From Triplophysa rosa (lineage: Eukaryota > Chordata > Actinopteri > Cypriniformes > Nemacheilidae), in the NCBI RefSeq assembly GCF_024868665.1, contig NC_079906.1:12338807-12402806 (forward strand): DNA of 64,000 nt, read 5' to 3'. Below are positions 45,753-58,756 of this stretch, piece after piece. Both the position numbers and the translations under genes were made by a program. The notes under the pieces are model-generated. The model was not told the origin of the DNA. It was given only the letters and a program-made list of their open reading frames with translations, and ran no database searches. The number at the start of each line of letters is the position of its first letter. The first letter of the stretch is position 1.

Positions 45753-47574
45753 ATGAAAACCCATCTAAGGATTTTGAGTCTTTTTATTGGTAAATATTTT
45801 TCTGTGTATGTTTTCCATTTGATTTTGAAGGTAAAATGTTTTAGTGCAAATATTGAAGATTAACTGTGTTTTGCTTTAGTTTTTAGGGATGTGTTGATGA
45901 AGTCTGGAAATGTTTATGAGGGAACAGTAGGACAAACTGTGGAAATCAGATGTCCTGTTCCAGATGAATACAAATATACACCAAAGTACTTTTGCCGTGA
46001 TCCGTGTAAGCATGTTTTGATTCAAACTGAAAGGACTGATCAGGTCGTCTCAGATAGAAAATATTCTGTGATATTCAATATGAATGCTAAAACCTTCTCC
46101 GTAACCATCAAACATCTAACACTCAAAGACTCTGGTGTTTATTACTGTGGACTTGATAAATGGTTTCACGACAAACTTATTAAAGTAAAGCTGTCTGTTA
46201 AAGGTGGGTATTTATGTAAAATGGAAATAAACATATTACACATACATAATGCATATACATGTTTGTGTTCCTGTTTTGATAATTGAAATATAAATTCTGA
46301 ACATTCAGTAAAGTTGAATATGCTCTTTATTAATAAATGCAGTCATGTATGTTCTGTAAATCTTTTTCCAGTCTTTATTCCAGCTCCAGTTTCTTCATTC
46401 AGCTCCACAGGCACACCTAAATACACAGATTCAACATGGACGAAAACAAACTCCTCTGCATGTAAAACCACCTCCAATTTTAATAATTTAAAAAAACAAT
46501 AAAAAAAATTGTGTTTGCAATGTTCCACTTTTGCAGTTCTATGGTTTAGACTTTAGAAAATCCCACATTACTTATACAATGACATGTTGTTTAAGTAAGA
46601 ACAGTCAAAATGTTTTACCTAAAAACAGTGTTTTTGTAGTCTTATATTTGGTACAGCTGCTTTCTGCCTCTCTTTACAATTGATGTACTGTATCTGTATC
46701 TCTGTCAGACAGTTCAAGCTCACCCCCAACAGTCCACTTTACAAATTCCACAGCACAGGTTAAAAATGTAGAAACAAATTCTGGTAGGATTTTTTTTGTT
46801 TATACACAGAAATGTTTTTGCTTGCTTAACAATATCATCTTCTTACCAGTTTGTCTAATAAAACAGTATCTTCTTTTTTATAATAGCAGTCGCCGTGAGT
46901 GTTGTGTGCCTAGGTGTTCTGTTACTGCTGGTATTCTGCTTTCTTGTGGCTTTGGTGTTACTCTACATGAGAAGATCACATACAAAGTCCAAACGTGAGT
47001 TTGGAAACAGAGAGACATTAACATGAACTACATCAACATGTCTGTTTTAAATAATAAATACACAAATTGCTATGACTAACAGGTATTAAACCTATTAATT
47101 CTAGTTAATAATTTAGATTTAGGTTCTTGCCTTTTATTCTTCAGATCTTTATTGCTCTTTAAGCCACTTTAAATGAGTTCTACTTATTTGTTGATTGACA
47201 TTTTCCAGCTGTGAATCCTCCAGATGTCAACCAGGTATTGAAACCCAATATTTTCGAATAAACTAGAAGTTGCTTTGTTGTAATATCATTTAGACAAAAA
47301 AGATTCTAGCGGTGACCTTAATATTATGTATATAAAATTTGCTTAATTCTTTAATATGTGCATTCCATAACTTTGTCACTTTCATTGTCTCTATTAGACT
47401 GTAGGAGACCTCCATCACCTCTATGACGAATTGCTGACAGACCGTTGTGTGGTTGGTCGCCCAGTAGAATATAATGCATCTTTAATCTACTCAACAGTGC
47501 AAAACTGTGGTCCTGCACCTCATGATGATGTGAACACTTTTTATTCACTCGTCACTGCAACAAATATAAAGTGA
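45753..47574 (+). CDS. CD300/pIgR-like inhibitory receptor, copy 1
   Basis: Predicted type I membrane receptor of the CD300/CMRF35/pIgR-like group. Exons: 45753-45789, 45880-46203, 46372-46461, 46709-46783, 46890-46994, 47209-47234, 47398-47574; 277 aa. Exon 1 begins the signal peptide (MKTHLRILSLFIG). Exon 2 is one V-set domain with the usual cysteines (EIRC and DSGVYYCG) and an extra pair in YFCRDPC, as in CD300/pIgR. Exons 3-4 are a Ser/Thr-rich stalk, and exon 5 the membrane span (VVCLGVLLLLVFCFLVALVLLY). Exons 6-7 are the tail, with an ITIM (LIYSTV, Tyr250) and an ITSM-type motif (TFYSLV, Tyr268), which predicts SHP-phosphatase recruitment. All internal introns except the last are phase 1, as usual for Ig genes. 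The exon 3 donor (gcat|gtaaaa) is acceptable. Ligand unknown. Confidence 0.85.
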
Positions 47575-48918
47575 GGACATTACAGAACAGTCTGCTGCAG
47601 AACATTCATGATGCTTGTGGTCAAAGTGTTGAAAGAAGCAAAACTGCACGCTGCATGCTCTCGACACATGGGGCTGATTGTGACTCAATTGTTCCAGATC
47701 ATGTGCATTTGCTCTTTTTTCTTGCCATGCTTTGAGCTATGAATGTAGCTCTGAGACTTGTATAGTATCCCCCAGTGTCTCTTAGTAACAGTGAAGAACG
47801 ATAAAGATTTTTTTTTTCTGGCTGGCATTTCAATATTTGTGGGGTAAATAGAAGCCACAGAACTTAAAATGACTAAAAATAGTTTGATGCTGAACTCATC
47901 TTTGTGAAAGACACAAAGATGAGGACGTTACAGGGTTACGTTAAAGGTTTGCAAATAATTAATACAGATGTGGCTAAACCAGGTTGTGGGCAGAAGATGT
48001 AATATAGGATTATTTGCATGGGCCAAAATAACTTTTTGTCACTCCCACCAATGATGTGGGAGTTTCAAAATCTACAGGTTAGAAATATTTTGTAACACAA
48101 CCATGAAATTATATATAACATCATATTTTCATTTTAATATATCATATATATATTTATATATTCGTATAAAATTGTCTTTCTCTCAGTCAAACTGCATCAT
48201 GGGTTCTTCTCCTTATTTTTGACAAGGTGACTTGTACTTGTATTTGTGGTTTTGTTTTTACTAATAAGATCACAAAGGTCAGTTAAAACTTAGAAGCAAA
48301 TACTAATTTATGAAATGTACATTGCAGTTATTTGTTAGGTATCACTGTAAGTGTGATTTAAACATAAGAATTTTGCAACAAACTATGTTGACACTAGCAG
48401 ATCAATGGCAGTGATGTGTTTTAGGAACAGACTGAGTTGAGAGTGTAACCGCACAAATGCTTGTGTACTTCACAGTCCCTGGTTGTGTTTTGTTTCTGAT
48501 TCTTTGTTCTGCTATAAATAAAGTACATATCTGCTTGCTTTCCTTTCTCAACGCCGCTGTTTGTTTGCCATTATTAAGGCAGATTCTTTCTCTTTTAGGT
48601 TCTACTTCATCAGCATAACTGCGCATACGTTATTATTACCAAAGATGTAATACCAAAAATACTGTTATTTTGCCCAGACAGATCTGGAGTATAGTGACAG
48701 CTAATACATTTTGCTGCACGTGCACGAGTCCCCCCTTTTCTGGGTGGGGCATCCTACACTGTTCTTCTGTCAGCAGATGAAGCAGAAATGTAAGAGTGTG
48801 AGCAGATTTTGAAATGACATGTAGTTTATTATTTGTATTAAATGTGCTTAGACGTTATATTCTTTAGAAATGTTTAATATGGATTTTCTTGCTTGAGGAG
48901 GATGTTGTATAAGGAAGA
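47575..48918. other. Spacer between the two receptor genes
   Basis: Probably includes the 3' UTR of copy 1 and the promoter of copy 2. Contains a small hairpin (actcccaccaatgatgtgggag, near 48,040) and an AT-rich tract near 48,110-48,170. No coding region supported. Confidence 0.4.
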
Positions 48919-51038
48919 ATGGCAACTCTAATGAAGATTGTGTGCCTTTTTATAGGTAACATCTATCACTATTAATTTTCCTATATCATTTCTATTCCGT
49001 TTGTTATGCTTAATCTTTTTTAAAACTGTCTTTAGTTTTTAGGGATGTGTTGATGAAGTCTGGAAATGTTTATGAGGGAACAGTAGGACAAACTGTGGAA
49101 ATCAGATGTCCTGTTCCAGATGAATACAAATATACACAAAAGTACTTTTGCCGTGATCCGTGTAAGCATGTTTTGATTCAAACTGAAAGGACTGATCAGG
49201 TCGTCTCAGATAGAAAATATTCTGTGATATTCAATATGAATGCTAAAACCTTCTCCGTAACCATCAAACATCTAACACTCAAAGACTCTGGTGTTTATTA
49301 CTGTGGACTTGATGAATGGTTTCACGACAAACTTATTAAAGTAAAGCTGTCTGTTAAAGGTGGGTATTTATGTAAAATGGAAATAAACATATTACACGTA
49401 TACATAATGCATATACATGTTTGTGTTCCTGTTTTGATAGTTGAAATATAAATTCTCAACATGCAGTAAAGTTGAATATGCTCTTTATTAATAAATGCAG
49501 TCATGTATGTTCTGTAAATCTTTTTCCAGTCTTTATTCCAGCTCCAGTTTCTTCATTCAGCTCCACAGGCACACCTAAATACACAGATTCAACATGGACG
49601 AAAACAAACTCCTCTGCAGGTGAAACCACATCCAATTTTTATAATTTAGGAAAACATTAAAAAAAATTCAGTTTGCAATGTTCCACTTTTGCAGTTCTAT
49701 GGTTTAGACTTTAGAAAATCTAAATCATGTTTGAGTAAGAACAGTCAAAATGTTTTATCTAGAATAGAAAAACAGTGTTTATGGTATAGCTGCTTTCTCC
49801 CTCTCTTTACAATTGATGTACTGTAAATCTGTTTATTACTGTGGACATGACAAATGGTTTCGCTGTCTGTTCATCCAGGTAGGTATTCATGTAAACATGT
49901 ATAATAACATACAGGTTTGTAATCCTGTTTAATTAATGTAATGTAGATTCAGAAAATGTAATTGAGTATGTGACAATGCATTTTGATAATAGAATAAGTA
50001 ATGTCAAATTATATTTAACTGATTACAATGTAGTAGTAATTTTTTATTTTAGATGTTCGTTAATCTTAATTATTTTCTGATTCCTTCTCTAAACACACCA
50101 GCTCCAGTGTTCAGCTCACACACCCCTGAAAGCACATTCGTAACATGGACAATAACACACACCGCTGCTGGTAAATCTTCATCCGGTCAGAGTTGCATTT
50201 TCATGACATGCTTGAGGTATCATGCTTGAGATTTTGTAGAAAAAAATATGTTTACAAATATAGTCTGAATTCCCTCTCTCTCTTTTAAACACACATCGTT
50301 CTATTACATCTGACCAGTTATCAACAACAGCCCAATCGTCAAATTTTACGTCAGATTTTTTAATGTTTTTATACAGCGTTTTTTCCACTAAATCAAGTTT
50401 GTGCTAGTTTACTCATTGATAACACTCATGTATGTAGCTTGTCAGGTTAGTAACACCATGGTGATGGTCTTTTTTTACACCAGTCAACATGAGTGTGGTT
50501 TGGGGAGGTGTTTTCATGCTGCTGGTGTTCTGGGCTCTTGTGGCTTTGGTGTGCTTCAACAAGAGATCAAATTCAAAGTCTAAAGGTATGATCACAGACA
50601 AGTGTTTATTGTAAAAGTGCAACAGACTATTGTTGTAACTGAGAAAACCCTTCAAACAAAAGTAATACATTACCAGAAGGTGCATTGCTCTGTATGAGTT
50701 ATTTGTAGTCGCAGGACAGTGAACACACGGTTCTTTGTCATTTTAGCTTAACAGGCAATGATTTTACATGAGATCTAACACAATTTTCTTCTCTTTTAAA
50801 CCCCCAGAAGAAAATGGAAATGCAGTTCAAGATGCATCAAACCACAAACAGGTATAGAAACCTCTTGTTAACCAATAAGTACATTCATGTTCTGAATACA
50901 TATGTACAATCTCTCTCTTGCTTTTTCCTCCCATAGGCTGTAGAAGATGATGAAACTATTATATTGTATAATCCACCTAAAAGAGTTTATTCTTCTTTAA
51001 TTTATTCTACTGTGCAGTACTTTGATAACTCAGGGTGA
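48919..51038 (+). CDS. CD300/pIgR-like inhibitory receptor, copy 2 (hybrid)
   Basis: Tandem paralog of the preceding gene. Exons: 48919-48955, 49036-49359, 49530-49619, 50102-50170, 50484-50585, 50808-50851, 50937-51038; 255 aa with continuous phases. The V exon differs from copy 1 at two bases noticed (Pro to Gln, Lys to Glu), and stalk exon 3 is nearly identical. The signal exon (MATLMKIVCLFIG), second stalk exon (APVFSSHTPESTF), membrane exon (VWGGVFMLLVFWALVALVCF) and tail are diverged. The tail keeps one ITIM (LIYSTV, Tyr245) but lacks the ITSM of copy 1. A truncated V-exon relic lies in the intron between exons 3 and 4. Two stalk exons in series are predicted; actual splicing is untested. 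Confidence 0.8.
49828..49880 (+). pseudogene. Relic 3' end of an older V-set exon
   Basis: The sequence gtttattactgtggacatga encodes VYYCGHD followed by KWF, the end of the V domain. It is followed by a shortened, out-of-register remainder and a donor-like ggtaggtattcatgtaaa, matching the start of the intron after the intact V exons. The upstream part of the domain is gone. It looks like the original V exon of copy 2, cut when the copy-1-like segment came in. Confidence 0.7.
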
Positions 51039-51639
51039 ACTGTAATTTAATAACATAAATATATATGTTATGTTTATTAACTTAAACTGCTATGGAGGCA
51101 ATGTGACAAGGTATCTATCCATGATTCTTTTCTATATTTGGTTGTAATAAAAATACTACCTTTTCCTCTTATTTTGGAGTTGTATTTGCAAGATTTAAAT
51201 AGTTGTAATTTGGTTGTCAAAGCTTTAGTCTTCTGTGAAATCCTTTAAATATCAACTCATCGTTTTTGACACCTGTTGCAGAGTTTTTGTGGGTCTGCCC
51301 TGTGGTCGGTGTGGAAAACGTTGCAAATGTTCATGCACAAATCTATTTATATTACAATCGCCTTTTGATCCTATTTTACTGATCTGCCCACTGTCTCACT
51401 GACAGTGAGTTTCCTAGACAGTTTTTCCATAGACACAACGGGCAGCCCACTTCTTGTACAATATAACGTTATGTAGGCTATATATTATAATCTTTATATT
51501 ATCATGAATAAGTGCGCACATTTGTGAGTTGTTGTGCTGTATAAACGAGTAAGTGACTCGAGAATACACTTTATCTCACTTCGACGCCAATAAAGCTGTC
51601 CCTGACTGATACATACAATTCCATTTCGTTTCCATCGGC

Positions 51640-51734
51640 CCTTTAACGTGTTTGTAACTGCACGTGCGCCCACCAGAGTGACGTTTGCATCCGCGACACC
51701 GGAGTCGGATCGCGCGGCGGAGTGGCGGGACAAG
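51640..51734 (+). promoter_or_regulatory. rap1a: Candidate rap1a promoter and untranslated first exon
   Basis: A GC-rich, CpG-containing stretch (cgacaccggagtcggatcgc and onwards) ends at a consensus donor, gacaag|gtgagt, at 51734/51735. The next rap1a exon starts at an acceptor near 53929, before the ATG at 53950. A non-coding first exon with a 2.2-kb intron fits RAP1A gene structure. Start site not determinable. Confidence 0.55.
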
Positions 51735-53567
51735 GTGAGTAAACAGCCAGTGAACTCAAAAATAACACGATTATAATGACATTCATGTTTGATATATCAA
51801 ACCCTGGATTTTCAGGAATGGGTGGTAAAGAGAAACGGGCGTATTGAACCTGCTTACATGCTAGCGCTAGCTAAAGAGCCACAGGCCGGTATGTAGCCGG
51901 TTAGTACTCACACCGTGCAGCTATGCAGAATGAAAGCGCACAGCAGCGCCGCTATCTTGCGAACTGCGCAGGAAACACCGCTGCTTTTACAGGCCTCGTG
52001 CTTGTTTACGAGGAGACGACTAAACACACTTGCCGTGCTGTTTACGGCTAAACATTTTATTTGCGTTTTTAATAAAGTTGCCTTGTGCATACGATCACGT
52101 TAACTTGTAAATGTATGTTTATAGTGCGTTTTAATGAACATATGAACTTCTAGTATACACACCTTAATATTCTCAATCGTCAAGTGACCAAAATCACGAC
52201 TTTCTGTGGGTCAAGTACTGACAGCTGGTGGTGTCAGTAATGTTTCACAAAGGGTACACCGATCTTTATTTGGCCTTTTTGGCTTTCTAGATGTCCAACA
52301 CTTGGTAACGTTAACTGACCTGGTATTGTGTTTATTCAACATATTTCTGGGAAAGGCTAATTCAGAAGGGGATCACTGTACAGTTTTGCTGTGTGCAATA
52401 TGTAAATATATGTGTGTCTGTTTGCTATTTGTTATTAACAATGCAGCTTTCAATGTAATGCTTCGTCTTTCATATATCATTCATATGTCTTATAAGAGCT
52501 TTCATGAACCCCGTGACGAAAGCCCTGAATGTAACTGAATGTGTCCTGGCCCTAGTTACATCTATCATTTAGAAATTTGACAAGACAAGAATCTCACTTA
52601 CACTAGTAATATTTTATTATTGTCTCTGGCGGCAACGTTTTATATTTGTAGTTATGCATTATGGAGGTTTTCTTCTATGGTCATGTTTAAAAATGTCTTG
52701 GTAATATTATTCTTATTCAGATAAAATATACACCTGTTGCAATTAAACTGATGTTGCTGTATTGAACCGTTTTCATTATATTTAAAGTACAGTCTTTTAT
52801 TATAAATGCAGGGGGAACCCACATTCTGATAATAAAAATGTACCTTGAAGGCACTGTGCCTTTGGATAAAAGTGCCTGCCAAATGCATAACTGTAAATGT
52901 TTTCATTATATCTTTTGTGATTTGATTAATTTAACTGTAGCAATTATACTGAATGATAATTTAGGTTTAGGCCTGCATGCTGCATGTGAGTCAATATATT
53001 GAGTTTCAAGTCTATTGTGTTAAATGGATCTAATGTTTTGGTAAGTGTTATCTAGTCTATTTTGGTAGAGTGGAGTTAGACAAACAGTTTGATATTCAGA
53101 CATATGGATAATATGTGTGTGTTCTGTTGCTTGTAGTCATTAGCATTTAAGGATCTGAAAGAGATATTTAATTTAAATATTTACTGTCTCTTAACACACC
53201 AAAAACATACTGTTTTGTTTAACGTGCTACCTGGCCTGCTAGTAACTGACAAGTAACAATGATGAACAAACGATGATGACAATAGTTGGTTTCAAACTAT
53301 ACATAAGGCATAAGGTTGCTTAACTTTGTTCAAGATTTCAGATGTCTTGCATTTGCCTCTTTTTACAGATTTCAATTGTTCCAGGCTGAATGCAATAATG
53401 CATTAGCTTAGCATCACTTTGGTCTGCATCCATTAGATAAGCTGTTTGTTTCATAGTTTGGATGCTTTCACATCTTTGATCACACTGGAATTTAAAGTGA
53501 ATGATCTGAAACGGTCTCTGAAGCCCAGCAAATCTGGTTGGAGATACTCAAATACTAGATGTGGTTT
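51735..53567. other. Probable first intron of rap1a
   Basis: Contains a reverse-strand SINE fragment at 52845-52897 (the complement of tgcatttggcaggcactttt). No ORF with family resemblance was found. The rest is AT-rich. Confidence 0.45.
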
Positions 53568-53786
53568 CAGGGGCGGGCTGGCCATCTGGCGTACCGGGCG
53601 TTTTCCCGGTGGGCCGCTAACGTATGGGGCCGGAACAGAGGCGATGGCCGCTAACGTATGGGGCCGTAACGGAGGTGTTGGCCGCTTAGATGGACGTATT
53701 ATAAATGCGAATGCACGCAACACGAATGCAAAGGACACGTATGCCACCCCCCCCACAGGTTCGGTAGAGGGCCCAGTCCAGCCCTG
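53568..53786. mobile_element. 219-bp non-autonomous hAT element with perfect TSD
   Basis: It starts CAGGGGCGGGCTGGCC and ends CCAGTCCAGCCCTG. Identical 8-bp duplications TGTGGTTT lie at 53560-53567 and 53787-53794. The body is GC-rich and contains a tandem ggccgctaacgtatggggcc pair. It lies in the presumed rap1a first intron. Confidence 0.92.
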
Positions 53787-53949
53787 TGTGGTTTGTAAAT
53801 GAGATCCAAGAAAAGAGTACTATTACATTTATTCTTCTGGAACATTTTGTGTGGTAGGAACCTGTTGAATGCCTCAGACTTGTTAGTGCATTGATAAATG
53901 TTGTATGTGTTATGATTTAATCACACAGGCCTCAGAAGAGAGACCCACC

Positions 53950-55686
<1,737 letters not shown>

Positions 55687-57540
55687 CACACATGCAGAAC
55701 ATCACTGCAGCAGCTCTGAGCCAGGTGATCGATAAGGATTTCTTGACATGCATTTAAATGCCCATTTTTATCAATGATCATTGTGTACATTTTTGTGGTA
55801 TTAAAAAAGTGTTATGCATGTAAATACTAAAGAAATTTGTGGAATAGAAAGGAAAAAATGGGATGCAGAAGTTTCAATCTGTGCAGCACTGCAGGTTGTG
55901 GTAGTGGTAATAGTTCACTGCAGAATATTATCTTTTCATCATCTCCCCTCTGCACCACCGTGGGTTTTTGGTGTGAATTAATGTTGTTAATTTGTGAAAA
56001 TGTCTGGGTACACTGAAATCTTTCATGTACATCTGCTGGTATAACCGTTCGATAGCATTATCATAATCTGCTTTCAAAATGGTTTGCAAACACAAAAGTG
56101 TTTTTCACACTGTTTGTAAAAAGGTTGATGTGGTTGTAGAATTGAACATCCTGCTTCAGCATTAGTATAATAGAACCACCTGCTGGAACTGTTGCATTCC
56201 TGCACTTGAGGCAAAACTGTACGTGTTGAAATGAAGCTAGTTTTTGGTATGTCATGAGTCTTTTAAAAGCTATGACACACAACAGCCAGCCAATGTCAGG
56301 CTACTGTTGTGTGTCGGCCAACTACAGCCATCTGTTGTTATAGAAGAGTTATTTCTTCCCATTCAGATGCAAAATGTTTGTACTAGTTAGCCGTTGGCTG
56401 TGGTTTATGTTTTGATCAAGTGCAACTTTGGAGCCATTTCCCATTTTTTGACTCATGCCACAATTATCTAATTCTAGTTTTATTGGACTGGAAGCAAAAA
56501 TGATGTTAAATCACAGACTTTTAATAAGCAGCTTTTATTTGGGGTGAGTTTGGCGTAAATATCTTTTCTCTCTCTTTCAGAATGCCGAAATGAAGAACTG
56601 TTACCCGGTTGGCCGACATTCCAGTTTCTCTCTACAATTATTGGCCAAGCAAACAATAAGGCAGAACACAACAGACTCCTGAACTAACTTGACAGATGAA
56701 GAGAGATGCAGCCTCTGCCTTTACTTCTTTAAAATATTTAAATGTTTCAGCCCTCCACCCTCCCTTTGAGTACTGTTGCTTTCTAAAGGAGATTCTACAT
56801 TGTGGATATGTGCCTGGAAGAGGATCTGTCTATTACATGTCAAGGGGTTGTATACAGTCAGGGAGAGGGTTTAGGACTTAATTCCTATAGTGATGATGGG
56901 GACATTTCAAAACATGTTAATATTTGTAAATTGACCATGTTTTATTGTTCATCATGTTTGGACTTTTACTAATCATTTGTGCAGAGAAGTGTGTCTGTTT
57001 ATCAGAAAGTTAAACCGTTCATTTTTTCCTGAGTAATTTGTTTTCTGAAGATCACAGCTTTCATGTTTTCCATAGTATGCTTAATTCTTTTGATCTAGAG
57101 AAACTGTGGCAAATAAATCAGGATGCTTGGTTTGGTGTATCTTGAAGATAAAGATATAGTACTAAAGCCAGTTCTACCTTATGTTCTTTACAATCAAAAT
57201 GACATTAATTTTACAGCTTTTTCAGAAAATAAAATTTTAGTATATTTTCTTTATTATATATATTTTTCTGTATTAAGCGGTATGCTGTGGCTCAACCCGG
57301 AAAAAAATATAACAGTTTTGTGCCTGAGCAGGGGAAGAATGAAATCCAGTCTATAACGCACAGATGACTTCTCCACTGATAACCGCAAACCAATAATCAA
57401 TAGGCAGTCTTGACACTTCAATTGCCAAGTTAAATCAGTCTTGATGTCTCGAGATATTTTACTTCAGTTCATCATTGTGTCTGGCTGGCTTTTGATTTCA
57501 TTTGAAAGTAGTGTGTGTTTCTTTGACAGATTTAAATAAA
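55687..57540 (+). other. rap1a: rap1a 3' UTR, long, with two polyA signals
   Basis: No further gene follows the stop at 55684-55686. AATAAA sites at 57112-57117 and 57535-57540 are plausible ends, giving a 3' UTR of about 1.4-1.85 kb. Short ORFs inside have no family resemblance. Confidence 0.55.
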
Positions 57541-58337
57541 TGTTTTTCATATTGATTTGGTGTTTTGTGTGCATTTTCAGATTTTCATTTCACACAAACA
57601 AGTCATTACAGAGATATTTATGGTTGTTCAACTATGAAGACTATGGTCTTTAACTTGTCTCAATTTATATACATACAATACAGCTGTTTTATCCAGATTT
57701 ATTCATTTTGCAAGCACTTTTATTCCATGTGACTTACAAATGAAGAACGGGCCAATTTATACTTATGATGCTGCATACCAGCTAACATGTTGCATTTACT
57801 GTTGAACAAAAAAAGTGTAAGAGCACAACTCATAATGTGGAGAAATGAGTCATGTACTTTTAGATTCTGTGTCTTCAGTGTTATTACTCTCTTATATATA
57901 AACCGATGTTTGAAACTAGACATAATTTATTACATCACAGGGGGACAAAGAGATATAAATGAGAACATGAACATGCTGATAAGGGTATTTGCACTTGGCC
58001 ACTTTTTATAAATATTTTGCATAGTTGTCATTGCATGTTTTTTTTATGGGCAGTAGAAAAAAATTTGCCTGCAATGTTTTTTTTTGCATCAGGTTTGTGA
58101 AAAATGCACCAATCAAGACTTAGCTGAGTGATTGACAGTATGGCATACTACTAAAGCACTACCAGACTGAAAACAAACATCTGCAGAAACAGCATGTCAA
58201 TGAGCCTAAGCAAATTTAAAATGCTAATACAGTCTGATTTTATTAATATTTTTCCTGTCCTCATAGCTCTGTCATGGTCAATAGTCAATGAAAGAATATA
58301 AATCCATCCCAGAAAACTTAAATCAACATATCTTTGG
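57541..58337. other. Spacer between the convergent rap1a and inka2 genes
   Basis: AT-rich, with a weak SINE-like motif near 57,695-57,735. Nothing else was recognised. Confidence 0.4.
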
Positions 58338-58583
58338 AGTAAATCAACACAATCTCATGGCAACTCATAAATATTTTTCTTTATTGGCTAATTCGTATGA
58401 TCTTGTTACGTTTTATTTGCTTTCATGCCAGTGACGTTAGGTTTAGGGGTGGGGTTAGGGGAGGGGCTTCAGTATTCAATTTTTCTAATAATCATACGTT
58501 TTTGTACGATTCACATCATACGAATTGATACGAAGTTGCCACCTCATAAAATAGTTACGAATTCCAGTGAGATCAGGCTGAAT
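58338..58583. repeat. Interspersed inverted-repeat element
   Basis: The left part (tctcatggcaactcataa, ctaattcgtatgatcttg) is partly mirrored by the right part (catacgaattgatacgaagt, tgccacctcataa, gtgagatcaggctg). It carries a G-rich centre, ggtttaggggtggggttagg. This kind of repeat is frequent in cyprinid genomes. Exact ends are approximate. Confidence 0.6.
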
Positions 58584-58756
58584 AAGTAACTTCTAGAGTG
58601 CAACTGTAACTTAAGCCAAATGACAAAACATGTTTTGTTTTTCTTTTCCTTATTTCTTTAAACTCCTCCATGGTAGTGTAAGGACTTTGTTCGTCGTTTT
58701 ACTCATAAAGCCCATCAGTTGTCTAACAATGTATTCATGTATTCTATGTCGGTATC

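Noticed and set aside
53446..53802. 118-residue ORF before rap1a
   Set aside because: Runs through the 219-bp hAT element; its open frame comes from the GC-rich element body.
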